From positions 11,966,001-12,030,000 of the forward strand of contig CM033113.1 in assembly GCA_019321725.1 (NCBI GenBank): 64,000 bases of DNA. The letters are read 5' to 3'. Below are positions 11,948 to 23,751 of this stretch, in pieces (positions within the stretch are counted from its first letter, which is position 1; the number at the start of each line of letters is the position of its first letter). Both the position numbers and the translations under genes were made by a program. The stretch is from Paulownia fortunei. Its lineage: Eukaryota > Streptophyta > Magnoliopsida > Lamiales > Paulowniaceae. The notes under the pieces are model-generated. The model saw only the letters and a program-made list of their open reading frames with translations. It searched no databases and was not told the DNA's origin.

Positions 11948-12366
11948 TTCTAAGGAGTTTGAAATATTGATGGATTTGCATATTAATTTGTATCAAGAAA
12001 GGTAATTAAAACAGGGAAATAAAGTGGAGTTTGATGCTGAGAGAGAGAGGGTGTGGGATAAAGAAAAGGGAAGGAATTTAATATTTGCAAACTTTGCAGA
12101 GAAGGAAAAGGTGGCAATTGAGAGCTAAAAAGGTGAATAGAATTAACTATTCAAAGGCCTCAAGGGAGATAAGATCCATGCATATTCTGTTGAACCCCCA
12201 TGAAATATGTTCCCTTTGAAATTGGTGGCTTTTATTTTTTTGGTGAAAGGGGCATTGGTGGTGGGGGCAAAGGAAAGAGGCCTTTTGGACTCCATTATTG
12301 CTGTGTTCCAATTATGTCCTAGTTGTTATCTTCTCAAACTGAAATTGAAAAGATGATTTCAGTGTT
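11948..12366 (+). other. Probable 3' UTR of the IDD gene
   Basis: This is non-coding sequence directly after the IDD stop, with GA-rich and G-rich patches. No unambiguous polyadenylation signal was assigned. A genomic poly-A run (12367-12385) follows. Confidence 0.4.
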
Positions 12367-15324
12367 AAAAAAAAAAAAAAAAAAAGGCTAAATCTGGTTT
12401 AGGTAAGGCCACCTAGCTTACTTTTCTTGCTCAAATAAACTGAATTTGCTTAGCCTTTCCATATTTGTAAATGAAAAAAATCACTGCTACTTGCATGCAA
12501 AAAATAGAAGGAAAGTGCACAATTAGAAGTCTACCTATATATCCAAACCCACTCAAGAAAGTAATTCAACTTTTTTAATCAGTTTTATTAACTTTTTTCA
12601 ATCAGTTTTATCAATGCCTTGTGAGTAACTACCCACTTCATTATTTATTGAATGTCCTAAAAGAATATTGACTTTGATACTAAGTTCAGGAATTTCAAGT
12701 GTGCCTGCATGGTATGCATCAAGAGTTGGTAGTTTCCCAAAATCCCACCAGCTATGTTTGGGTCAATAATTTCAATGAGAAAAAATAAAAGCATTGAAAA
12801 CCAAATTAATTTCATGTTATTGTTTTTGGATAAACAACTTTAACTTAAAAATATTTTTTAGTGTAATTGAATACAAAAACAAAAAGAAAAGAAATTGATT
12901 TATAAATAACAAATATGCTTCATAATTATATCCATATCACTATATCTTTCGGGTTTTCTTTCAAAACAAAATGGAAGAAAATATTTTGCAGTAATAGTTA
13001 CTGATTAAAATCTAAAATCCAGATGTAATCTAATCTTTTTGACGAAATTAAAAAAGCACAAAATAATCAAATTCGAAGTTCAAACACACTACTAATAAAT
13101 AAACCTTTGTTATGGGGGTTTTGTACTATTATTGTCCATGTATTAGTCCAAATTCCCAAGTCCAGCAAGATATGCAGAATTTACATCTCTCAACAAAAGA
13201 AATGGTGAATGTCGCGCACTCGATAACTTACCCTATAATTTGAATACTTTAACAGTTAATTAAAACCTTAGTTCTTGTCAATCGTTTTCCAATTCAAGAA
13301 CAATTTTTTTTCTCCGATCCGTTATAATTATGATCTAATAGAAGGCTTAAAGGGATTCATTAGAGTCGTGGGCTAGCATTAGATCATTCAAAAATAGATC
13401 CAAATTGTGATTCTGTGCGCGCGACGTGTTTCAAGAAAAAAAGTAGTAGAGAGGTTAGCTACATAAATGGATGTGAAGACACATTTTGTTATAGTTCTTA
13501 AAATATTTAATATCCATTATATGAATTTTCTTGACTATTAAGGTTGGATCAGTTGGCCTCTTTCAAATGTGTGTCCTACCACTACCTACCATAATTAATA
13601 AAAATTAATTAGTTTGGACATTCTATCACAAATTTTCATATAACATCTTGTCACACTCATATTTATTATACATTTGTTCTTTTCAAGCACAAAAAAAATA
13701 TTTAAGGTATAAATAAAAAAAATGTGTTAAATACAGGAGTATGACATCAAAAAAGATATTAGAGAATTTGAAGTGGAACTAGTAAAATACTAGTTAATAG
13801 CAATTGAAAGGGAAAATTACATTTTTCGACACCCACAATTAAGGAGGTGTTGCAGTTTTGATATCTTAATTTCAAAAACTCCAACTTTAGTCTCATACAT
13901 GAGCTTTTGATTACAATTTTAGTCCCACGTTAAGTTTAGGATGGAAAAGACTATTTGTGTTGTTAAGTCACTAGATTGGAGGGAAAAATGTGGGTGGGAC
14001 TTCATTTTTTGGAGGGAAAATTACCAGTTTTTCAATCGAAAAAATTATTTTGCAGCCATCCTTTATATTGTCTCTGCAAATAATAGAAAAAAATTATCTT
14101 GTAAAAAAATTATCTTCATCAACGCAATTAAGAATAATTTGCAATGGTAGGAAAACTGTTCATCTGAAAACTTCCTGGAAAAACAAAAAATTATTTTCTA
14201 AAAATATAATTTGAAATAGGTGGAATAGTAATGTTGAGTATATTTATTTTTAAGTAGACTTAGTAGGCAAAATCGAATCAAAATTTTGATGAATAAATTG
14301 ATATGCCAAAATGCTAGATTATACAGTGACAATTGTATCCTTTTGTGTTTTGTTTTTGCATCATATCTTTTAATTAATTTACTTATTTATTTATTTTTTG
14401 AGGTTGTGCAAAGGACATAATAGTCGCATGTCCTTGGCATAATAACAACTAGGGGTGTCGAGGCCGCAAGTTGGATTAATATTCGATTTCAATTTCAAGT
14501 TCAGTTCCACTATTTAGGATCTTTATACGAAACCAAGGAGTTAATATGAAACTTCATGATCCTATTCGCCTTAAGATTACATTAATGTAGTATTTTAGCA
14601 TGCCACATGATTGTGGGACTTGAATAGTCCTACCTACCTCCTTAAAACATAGGGTTGCATTGTCACTTTATAAGAATTAAAAATTAAAAAAAAAAGGAAA
14701 ACAAAAATGCAAAAACAATCATAAATACCTGTCCAAGATCTTCTTTTTATAATTTGATATTTCATTTCATGATTTATTTCATTAAAACACACCATGGATC
14801 TATTATTGATAACATCATTAATAGTAAATTAAATATCATATAGAATAAAGAATCATTCGAATTGACAAATTATGATGTTTGTGTTACACCTTCACCGCTG
14901 ACCGCTGACCGCTGACTACTTCTCCTGACTAGACCCCAAAAATTTCGTGAAGAAAAATAATATTTGAACCAAAGAATTTAAAATGCTAAAACCCGATCAT
15001 TTTTCAAGAGTCTATATCAATTATCTATTAGTAAAGACATATATAAAAAACATATCCAATGACGATACAAAAATAATTCAATAAAAAAGAATCAGAAATC
15101 TTGAGGTGATGATAGAATCGACAAATTTACTTATATGTCAAACTTGAATGTAAGATAGACATACTGATCTTAATTTTAGTCATAAAAATGACAAAAGTCA
15201 AAATTTATGATGAAAATCAAATGAATGAATGTAAGGAAATATGAGTTTACCGACTCAGATCAAGTAGTCATGAATCACTTTCACATGTAAGAAAATCATT
15301 ATAAACAATTTCAAAATTAAAACT
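12367..15324. other. Gene-free intergenic stretch
   Basis: I see no gene. It begins with a 19-bp poly-A run. ACTAGGGGTGTCGAGG at about 14449 resembles the left end of plant hAT elements (TAGGGGTG), but no right end was found. The two overlapping 69-74 codon ORFs near 13941-14214 have no recognisable features. Confidence 0.5.
14895..14915. repeat. CGCTGAC triplication
   Basis: The 7-mer CGCTGAC occurs three times in tandem. It is a local GC-rich patch in AT-rich DNA. Confidence 0.85.
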
Positions 15325-15625
15325 CACTACAAAAAAAATGAGAAATAGCTACGAACTTTGGGTTTTTTACTCAGATTTAGCATGTACCAGTTTTATTCTT
15401 GTAATTTTTTTACTTTCATCATCGTTGTCATCAAAATAAGTACTGTTATTGACTATTATATCATCATTATAACGCAATGTTTTAGTTGCTCATAAATCTT
15501 TGTCACAAAATACAATATTTCAGTCACAAAAACATTTCTCATAAAACTCATTACTAACTGTCACGATTTTAATTATCACTATGTAAAAATGTTTGTCACA
15601 AAAATTTTAGAGTCGTCAGTATAAA
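15325..15625 (+). mobile_element. Candidate CACTA-like terminus
   Basis: CACTACAAAAAAAATG at about 15328 matches the usual start of dicot CACTA (En/Spm) elements, CACTACAA followed by A-rich sequence. Several TCACAAAA-type motifs follow at 15500-15605, as in subterminal repeats. I did not find the complementary right end, so this is a fragment or a coincidence. Confidence 0.25.
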
Positions 15626-15676
15626 TGTAAGATACAATAATATTTGAATGGATTAATAGGTAACGAGAAGTCACCA

Positions 15677-16487
15677 GAGAAATGCACGTGCCTTCCATGT
15701 GAAAGCCCAAGGACAATCTTACCATTTTCCTCTCATTCCACCTAAATGCCCAAGATGCATAATGACTACAAGGAAAACAAAAATGAAAAGAAAAAAAAAA
15801 AAGACATAAGACGTTGTTTTATTCTCTTCTCCCCAAGTAGAAACTGAAATCTTATTATTTTCCTCAACTCAAAAACGGCTTGGTTCAAGATACACTATGG
15901 ATTGGAAATTAAGGAGGGAAAACAATGAAATTCCCCCTAATACTTGAGCTCTAGCATACGGTGAGTATGAATTTTACTTATATAATCTCTTCTTTATCAT
16001 ATGTACTGGAGCTCCAAGATATGATAATGTTTGAAGCTCCAAAATATGATAATGTTTGATGGGTGTTGAAAATAAAAAATAAAGCCATAAAAAAATGATC
16101 TATGTATTAGTGAGCCATAAATGAAAAAAAAAAAAAAAAAAAAAACAAAAGTTGCATATGGGAGTATGCATTTCGATTTATTTGAGTATGCTTGCGGTCC
16201 CAAATGTTTGTTTATTTCAATTACAGAGCAACAAGGTTATATTGGTATTTATAATTTGTGCTTGAATTGATTTTGAGAGTTGATTTTGAGTAGTACTCCT
16301 TTATAAAAATAAAATAAAATAAAATAAAGGAGAAAAATTGAAAAAAAAAAAAAAAACAATTAGAGCACAAGTGAAAACTAACGCAGTCATTGAGGAAGCG
16401 CCTAGGCTCCATGTAAGCTACCATTCCTTGATCAAATTTGATTTATCCTTTGGACTTTCACATGGAAGGCACGTGCATTTCTTATTA
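15677..16487. mobile_element. Inverted-repeat-bounded element, possibly Mutator-like
   Basis: About 37 bp at 15677-15714 (AGAAATGCACGTGCCTTCCA, then TGTGAAAG) recur in reverse complement at about 16451-16487, with two or three mismatches. The inside is about 740 bp of AT-rich DNA with poly-A runs at 16123-16144 and an (AAAAT)n stretch. Long inverted ends around non-coding DNA suggest a non-autonomous Mutator-like element. The outer limits and the 9-bp TSD were not found, so the class is a guess. Confidence 0.45.
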
Positions 16488-17133
16488 CCCGAAAATCTTT
16501 CTTGGGGGCAAAATGCTCCGATTGCCTAAAGTTTTGGGGGTGAAGTGATTTTATGTTGCTTCTGGGGGATTACGTGCCAAAACATGTAAAATTGTGGGGG
16601 CTGATGCGTCATTTACCAAAATAAAATGAAGATTTTGTTATGAAAATGTATAATATAAAGATAGGGGTTTAGATCACATTTAATAATTACAAAATAAAGT
16701 TGAAAAGGTAAAAAGGAGAATTAAACACAAGGATTACTTATAACTATTATGATTAGTTATTGCTATAACATGTATTAGTCTTCAAAATCAGTTGATCTTC
16801 AAACCTTCAAGAAAATGCAAATCGAAATATCATTAATATTCCAATGTACCTCGACAAAAAGAACAATGAATAAAAAAATGTGTATCAATATCCAACATAA
16901 GAAGCATGTTAAGGACAAGTAAATGAAGTTCTTCCTAACTATTAAGCAACGACTAAAACTCAACAATACAACCAATCCAAGAAAAGCAAATGAAATCTGA
17001 ACATTATTACCTCCACCAAAAAATATTTTCAACTTTATGTTAGGATTTATCTCTTAGCAAACAATCATATACAATATTCATATTCCATCATACTTCCTTT
17101 TAATATCTTTTTTTTTTTGTTGTTGTTGTCATA
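16488..17133. other. Gene-free intergenic stretch
   Basis: G-rich phrases (16500-16610) are followed by AT-rich DNA. A 77-codon minus-strand ORF (16799-17032) is hydrophobic, but I see no start context, homologue or neighbours supporting a gene. Confidence 0.5.
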
Positions 17134-17138
17134 TGATG

Positions 17139-17811
17139 TGTTAAAAATTGGTTTGAAAAATTGGGTTTGACCCAATTTTGACCAATAAATAAAGTGAATT
17201 CTATTTTATAAAAAATAGATATAATTTGATTAAAAATAATCTACGCCATGAGTAGATAAGTTTAGTATATTTGATTTCTCAAAATCAATTTCGGGTGAAT
17301 GAGAAATTAATGGATAAATTAAATCATTTAAATAAATAATTGATTATGGAATGTTGGAAATGTGAATAGTCACAAATCTCACATGGGAAAAGTGGAACAA
17401 CTTTGTCTTACATATATAGAATCTCATTTTAGTAATAAGTAATCAAATGGAGCTCTCCTATGGTGCACTCTAGTGGTCTTTTGGCTAGGTTTAACTAGCT
17501 CAAGGAGCTACGAGGCACACCATCCGAGCCTGCACGCGCACGTGCACCCGCTCGTCGCATTGGGCGCCTTAGAGAGTTTATAAGAGAGTTCCAAATACTT
17601 TTATAGTTCGAAAGTTTTTGTGATTGATAGTGCTATTATCATAAGAAGTTAGTCATTGTATTTTGGGAGACGATTGCCATATCCCGTAAGCACCAAGTAT
17701 AAGACAATTTCGTCTTAAAGAAAAAGAGTACAACTCTTGCTTTGATTTTAGCTGTTATTCTGCCAAAATACTTTGAGTTATTTTGATATTACACCTACCA
17801 AATTCCCAACA
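17139..17811 (+). mobile_element. Solo LTR, 673 bp, TSD TGATG
   Basis: The segment starts TGTTAAAAATTGG and ends AATTCCCAACA, so it has the TG...CA ends and short inverted TGTT/AACA termini of an LTR. It is flanked by identical 5-bp TGATG copies at 17134-17138 and 17812-17816. No internal retrotransposon sequence adjoins it, so it is a solo LTR left by recombination between two LTRs. A second copy of the family begins at 63097 on the same strand. The length fits a copia-type LTR but the superfamily is not proven. Confidence 0.88.
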
Positions 17812-17962
17812 TGATGTTAATAAAATTATTAGGAATGAGGAAATCTTGCTGAATGTAGCTCTTGAAAAAATATGAGATATAATAAATTCTATATTCCTTC
17901 ATCCATCACACACAATTAGTCACAAGTGACAAAAGGATAAAAACATTTCAAATATTGATTTG

Positions 17963-18045
17963 AAGATAAATCACTATACTTGAATACAGGTCGAGGTAAT
18001 TTGAACTCGAGTACTTGAGTTCGTGGTGTCTGTTGGCTATGTTTT
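17963..18045. repeat. Fragment similar to the gypsy LTR at 34354
   Basis: GATAAATC..ACTTGAATACAGGTCGAGGTAA..GAGTACTTGAGTTCGTGGTG parallels 34356-34430 in order and orientation, with substitutions. It is probably a broken piece of the same LTR family. Confidence 0.45.
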
Positions 18046-18049
18046 GTTT

Positions 18050-19500
18050 ATATATGTTGTAAGATGTATAGTTTAGCAAGGTTGTTCAAAGCATTTTTCA
18101 CCTTTTCCCTTGTAGTTATAGGATTAATATAAAATTTGATAATGTTTTATAAATTGGGTGTGATCTGACACTAATATCTTCAAGAAATTTTTAAACACAA
18201 TCTACTTATATTTTTTGCTTTATTATAAAACTTCTATAGTTCAACTTTGGGTGATATGTAATTTTGCATGTTTACTTGCACATTGAAATTGGCATTGGAT
18301 GTTTTTAGGTCTGTTGAGGGAACTTTATCTTCATATTTTTGGCGAAGAGATGTGCTTGACATTATTATCTGTATATTTTGTATATCTATAAATGTGTTTG
18401 TAATTTTTGTTGTGTCGAAGGAATTTGAAAATGCATGTGTACTTTGCATTGTTGAATATGTGTATGAAATTTGTATATTTTTTAGATTTTGTATAGTTGA
18501 TATATGAGGCACATGATATTAGTGAATTTCATGGTAGTATTTTTTTTCCAGATTATTTCATTCCTTGTTGATGAATTTTTTTGTTTTGGGTCTTTATACA
18601 GACTGCGAACTGATTGTGGGTAATATTTAGTAAACTATTTTGTGTTGATTTACTGAATGAGTCTGACTTGTCTAATATTTACATAAGTGTGGATAAATGT
18701 TTAATTTGTTATATGCTATAATGCGCAAAGTTGTGTTCGTAAAGGTTCTGATTTGTAATAACTTATAAATACTTTGGTGGTTTGTGAAAAAACCCGGATT
18801 GATGTCAATTTCTAATTTTCATGTTCTTCATTTAAAGAAAATAAAATATATGGTCTTTTTGAATGAATATAAAAAATGTTGTTGATATACATCAAAAGAA
18901 ATGACTGTTGGTTTATCATTTGTTTGGAACTTTGATATGCATTACTGTATAATGTTGTATTCATACATGATCAGCCATCGAAGTTGAGTTTGAGCACCGG
19001 TAGATAGGTACAGTTATGAAAATTACTATTTAACATTTCCTTTTCTTAGTTGCCTTGATGACTTTATCCAATTTTTTCATATTCACATAATGTTGTAGTA
19101 TTATTCACATTTTTTAGACTATAAGTGATTTAACTAAATATGCGTCCTTGGTGAGTAGTTTTGTTTGGATACTTGGCTACTTATGCAATGACAATGTACT
19201 TACATAATGAGTGTATGCTAAATGTGTACATTTATTTATGTAAGAATCTTACATGTATGGGGATCCTTGTTGAGGGAGGGGGGAGGATATTGATATATTA
19301 TCGAATGTAATGTCCGTGTATATATTATAAGGGTAGTATGCCAAGCTTACAATGTTCGTACTTTATACAACTAATATCCCTTATCATATATAATTTATGT
19401 TTGCATTTTAGTTGTTTATATGTTTTTATTGTTATGCAAGTATTAAGACCATTAAAACTCATTTTCCTTTATTAAATATATTTGATTAATTGAAACTTAG
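18050..19500. other. Gene-free stretch before the Myb/SANT relic
   Basis: I recognise no domain. ORFs on both strands at 18234-18512 overlap one another and neither looks like a known protein. The stretch may include the decayed 5' part of the element that carries the ORFs at 19501 and 21118. Confidence 0.45.
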
Positions 19501-20511
19501 ATGGCCAAGAGAGGAAAAGGAAAGGAAAAAGCCAAGAGTGATAATACTAGCAACCAATTGTGTTCTTGGAAGAACGATGTATATTGGGATCTTCCTACCA
19601 TGGTCTGCCTTTTGGAGCTCATGTATGAGCAGTTCAAACCAACTTTTGTCATCAACCTTTAGTGACCAGGTTTGAAGGGACATAGATAAGGAAATGTTTG
19701 AGCGAACAAAGATACCTTATAGTGTATCTCAACTGAAAGAGAAGGCTTGTAGGCTGTTGTAGCACAAGCTTCATGACCATATCCCCAAAATAATTGACTT
19801 CAGGTAGGACCTGTTGACATGTACAATTACTATACCAGAGTCGTACTGGACTGACTGGATTGCAGTAATGACCCTAAATATTATATGATTTAACAAGTAA
19901 TCTAGTTTACATTAGTATTTATCTCAAACACATTAGGCCATAATAATTTGTGTCCTTCTATGCCATTGTAGGAAAACCCATATGAGGCTAGTTTAAGCAA
20001 AAAATGACTCTCACATTACTATTTCTACACTAAAATATTTGTTAAATCTATAGCAACGGGTAACATCACATATTTCTCAGCTATGGACATTTGAGACTCC
20101 CATGAGGAGAATGAACTTAACTGCACCTACCCGAGTCAAGATAATGGTCCTAACTATTATTTTGGGAGTCCTTTATTTGGAATGTAAGCATATAGTTTAC
20201 ATTTAACGTAATTGATATTCAAGGCCCATTCTCACTGCCTAGGGGAAATGAAAGCAAAAAATCAAAGTCAAATCGGTCTTCATAGATTGCCCATACATTG
20301 GACGCATGGGCTTCAATGAATAGGGCAAAAGTACAGAAACTAGGCAGCTATACAACTCACGATTGCATAGTTAGATTGAGGAAAATGGAGAATCTACCAC
20401 ACTGCTTGTTCATCAAGGCTCAAGATTTTTTTTAAACAAAACACGACGATAATATTTCTGCTAATAAGTGATGAGGAAAAGAGGAATTGGGTTAAGTCAT
20501 TAGGGGACTGA
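19501..20511 (+). pseudogene. Broken Myb/SANT-like domain gene (transposon-associated)
   Basis: An ATG opens a basic Lys/Gly-rich leader followed by WKND..WD..TMVCLLELMYEQ, which resembles the start of the plant Myb/SANT-like (Myb_DNA-bind_3) domain. The rest continues after stops and frame changes: SVSQLKEKACRLL matches the third helix, and near the end MENLPHCLFIKAQDFF and, in another frame, LLISDEEKRNWVKSLGD resemble the conserved C-terminal block of L10-interacting-MYB-like proteins, ending in TGA at 20509-20511. Such proteins are the DNA-binding ORF1 of PIF/Harbinger transposons or their domesticated relatives. Many stops make this a relic. No transposase ORF with a DDE signature was recognised nearby. 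Confidence 0.5.
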
Positions 20512-21117
20512 TTGTAGGATGATATGCTTTGCTACTATGTAATATATGTTGTTGCGTGGTTGTATGGATTATATTATAAGAGTTTGCAAATATTTTTTTT
20601 TTTAATTTAAACTTAGGGTTTGTAATGTAATGACATGTAGTATTGTGGATGTAGGTTGTTCGACATGTTGGCACAACCACACGGGAGTCTGATCTCATGA
20701 TCTCAATGATTCCACACCCATATCATATGCCTCGGTTGCCCAGGAGTTTGATCTCCTATATGGGCCTGCAAAGAAGTAAATCACTGTTGCCATTATCTAA
20801 TGCACAACTGTTTGTTTGGGCATTTTGCTATGTGTTATGCTTTTATTAGCTGCTTGCTTACTTGTTAAGTTGTTGTTTGTGTAGTCAATGTATATGATTT
20901 TTTTAGGTTTTCAATACTTAAAGTTTGTTATGCTTATTTTGTACCGCTGAATTGAATATGGATTTCTAACATATTTGCTAAGCAAAGTGGGTTCTAATTG
21001 AATATTTTAGTGCTATTCATTGTTACGTTCAAATTGTGTACATATAGTTTTCATTGCTTAAGATTATAAACTCTAATAATATTGTTTTAAATTGTACTTT
21101 GATTTGATGTAGTGATA

Positions 21118-22030
21118 ATGAGTGAGGATAGTAGTTGTGGAGGACAAAGTAATGCACCCAATCCTATGATGAATGCATGGGGCATAGAGGAAGATGACAA
21201 GTTCATAGAATACTTGTTGCGAGAACGGTGTATTACACCGTTTATAGATACATGTAGCATTGAGTGGGCACTGCATCATGTCATAGAATGATTTAATCGA
21301 CATTTCTGATGGGAGTTCCCTATTGACATGCTAAGCCACTAGTACAAGGAGCTTTGCATGACGTATAATATTTTATAGGTATCTTGGCAACACCTAGTGT
21401 GGTTTATGACCTTGAAATTAACTTTATGTATGTGTCGTTTAGGGAGAGGACCAAACTTGCCAAGTACGTCTTGTATTTTTTCAAAGCATTGACATGTTTT
21501 GTTCAATTTTGTTTGGTAATAATTTTATGAATATATATTAAACACCTGATTTTGTTTGTACGATATTTTTTAATAGATGTACTAGGATGCGGCGTTGTAT
21601 TTTCATGAGGCACTAAACAAATGGGAGGACATGAATGTCCTATTTGCAACCGATGAAGTTGTCCAAGTGCAGCCACTACAAGCAGTGCAACCAAACCCAA
21701 GAAAATGTGGGCAACATGTTGACAACCCTATCGTTATCTCAGACACATCTACCGATAATTGAAGCATCTAATCACGCAGGCCACAATGGTCGGGGATGTG
21801 CCCACGACGTGGGGGTCATTGGCTGCCCCAAGGCCGTGAAGTGCAGCTTATGCCTAGAGATGCACCAGAAGAGCTTCAATAGCCCGGTGGCCCCATTAAC
21901 ATGGAATTGCACATTGGCCCAATTGACCACCATCAAGCTGCTATCTTTGCAAGCCGATCGAGTAGACCTAGGTACCCAATGACATTGGGGAGTGAGCAAT
22001 CGACCATTGCGTCGCATGAATCCAAGCTAC
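21118..22030 (+). pseudogene. Second broken ORF of Myb/SANT-like or related type
   Basis: An ATG at 21118 starts a 50-residue open stretch (MSEDSSCGGQSNAPNP, then EEDDKFIEYLLRERC) that resembles the acidic start and first helix of a plant SANT-like protein. It then runs into stops. Later pieces in other frames (FRERTKLAKYVLYFFKAL near 21440, ALYFHEALNKWEDMNVLFA near 21600) look like conserved coding remains. The stretch 21766-22030 is clearly less AT-rich than its surroundings and looks like coding tail, but I cannot name it. Placement just after the first relic suggests two ORFs of one degenerate DNA transposon, or a gene and duplicate. This is inference. Confidence 0.35.
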
Positions 22031-22410
22031 CATGGGATCTCCTTGTAGTTATCTAACTATGTTGCACACTATTAATCTAATAGAATTCTTCAACCTATTT
22101 TTGTATTTTATTTTGCCGACCATCATTTTATAGTAAGCGTGATGACTTACTAGGTTAAAGGTTGAAGAAAGGTTGGTGCTTCTGCATAGTACAATTATCT
22201 GCTTGCCCAAATGTAATTTTTCCTTCGGTTATGGTATACTCAAAATACTTTCCATAAGAGTTAATGCTTTATTTGATGTAAATGACTCTAGTTGGGATAT
22301 GCATGATCGACTTGTATATATATATTTTAGGCCGTTTTATTAGATGGTATACATGTTTCACCTTTAATATGTTGTTTGTTAATATTTATATGTACTAAGT
22401 ATTTATTCAT

Positions 22411-22487
22411 AAGTATAAGCATATTAATTATTTAATGATATAAGCATATTAATTATTTCATAGATATAAGCACATTAATAATTAAAT
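22411..22487. repeat. Short AT-rich tandem repeat (about 3 units)
   Basis: TATAAGCATATTAATTATTT recurs two and a half times with a period of about 27 bp; the third unit is TATAAGCACATTAATAATTA. Confidence 0.75.
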
Positions 22488-22785
22488 GATATTATATTTA
22501 ATATTTTTTTTTTAAAAAAAGCTTTCACCTTTTATTATTATAAATAAGTTGTCACTAAAAAATTAGAAAAAAAATGTGATACTTTATGGGGCCAATTGAG
22601 CTCGCAAGAAATTCATTTGCCATGATGCTTTATCAAATTTTCATCAATTATTTAAAAAAAAAAACAAACTGTAAGCATTATGTACATTTCAGCAATACAT
22701 TAAATCAATAATTTCAACTTTCTTTTTAGTTCAACTATAAATAATCAAATTATCTCCAAAGTAGTCCAACACTTCCTAAATAAAG

Positions 22786-22920
22786 GACAAATAAATAGAA
22801 GGGCAAAATGAAAGAAGCACCTAGTTTAAAACTTACAATTATTTTGTAAATTTAAGACAAATAAATGGAAGGAAAAAATGAAAGAAACACCTAGTTTAAC
22901 ACTTACAATTATTTTGTAAT
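22786..22920. repeat. 70-bp tandem duplication
   Basis: GACAAATAAATAGAAGGGCA (22786) recurs as GACAAATAAATGGAAGGAAA (22856). Both are followed by AAATGAAAGAA..CACCTAGTTTAA..ACTTACAATTATTTTGTAA. The identity is high. Confidence 0.88.
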
Positions 22921-23751
22921 GGCTAACGTAACAATAACAATCATTTATGTCCTCAAATGATATATGTAATCGCAACAAGAAATTCATACAAGTGCAACTT
23001 ACTACTGCATAAATTAATTAAGATACCTTACAATGACCCTAAATATCTAAACTTAATATTACCATAATACAAGCACCACAAACGTCCCAGACAAATAGTA
23101 AATAGTAGCACCATATACATATTATTGTATCTTATGCAAAAGATGTCATTCATATTGTAGCATTGAACCTACCTTAATATTGATCAATCCCCCTACAAAT
23201 ATATCCATTATAAATTCAAAAGCATGCTCCCATAGGTAGGACATACATAAAAAAAGGGATATCCAATTGTATACTCACTAACCATCATCGACATAAGAAC
23301 TTGCTTCTTCATTAAACCTACTGTCATCAATAACTATGGGTAAATTCTGAACATGTCCGCTGGCATCATCTGTACCCCACTCAGTTCAAGCCGCATTCCA
23401 CAAATAAAATACACATAGGCCTATCTTATAGTGTGGGAAGCTATTTGTGCGAAAGTATCGCTAAATTAAATTTTTCTATGAATACAAGGTCCAAATTATC
23501 AAAGTACTTTGTATTATGAACATGTACTGCATAATATGTGCAATAAGATAGTTAGACTAACTGTTTACCCTTCCAATATAGTTCCAATAAAGCCCATACA
23601 TTGTAATCGTATTTCGTTGCACATCATACCAAACACCTTGTGTATGAATGTAGCGCGCAAATTCATGGTAGTGGTTTCAGAATGTTTCAACCTTGCTCTT
23701 AACCTTCCTCAGACTAAAATATTTTTGAAACCATCGCGACATATGCTCAGC

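Larger units (their letters stand above)
22031..23743. other. Gene-free stretch with small tandem repeats
   Basis: No gene was recognised. It contains the two short tandem repeats listed separately (22411 and 22786). The + strand 112-codon ORF starting at 23509 runs into the hAT-like element and its C-terminal part is translated transposon end, so I do not accept it. Confidence 0.5.

Noticed and set aside
18234..18512. Overlapping 79- and 92-codon ORFs on opposite strands
   Set aside because: Both are open because of AT-rich codon-like bias; no domain, and at most one could be real.
21635..22017. Overlapping ORFs of 115 and 81 codons
   Set aside because: They are frame shadows within the more GC-rich tail of the decayed ORF; I kept only the relic entry.
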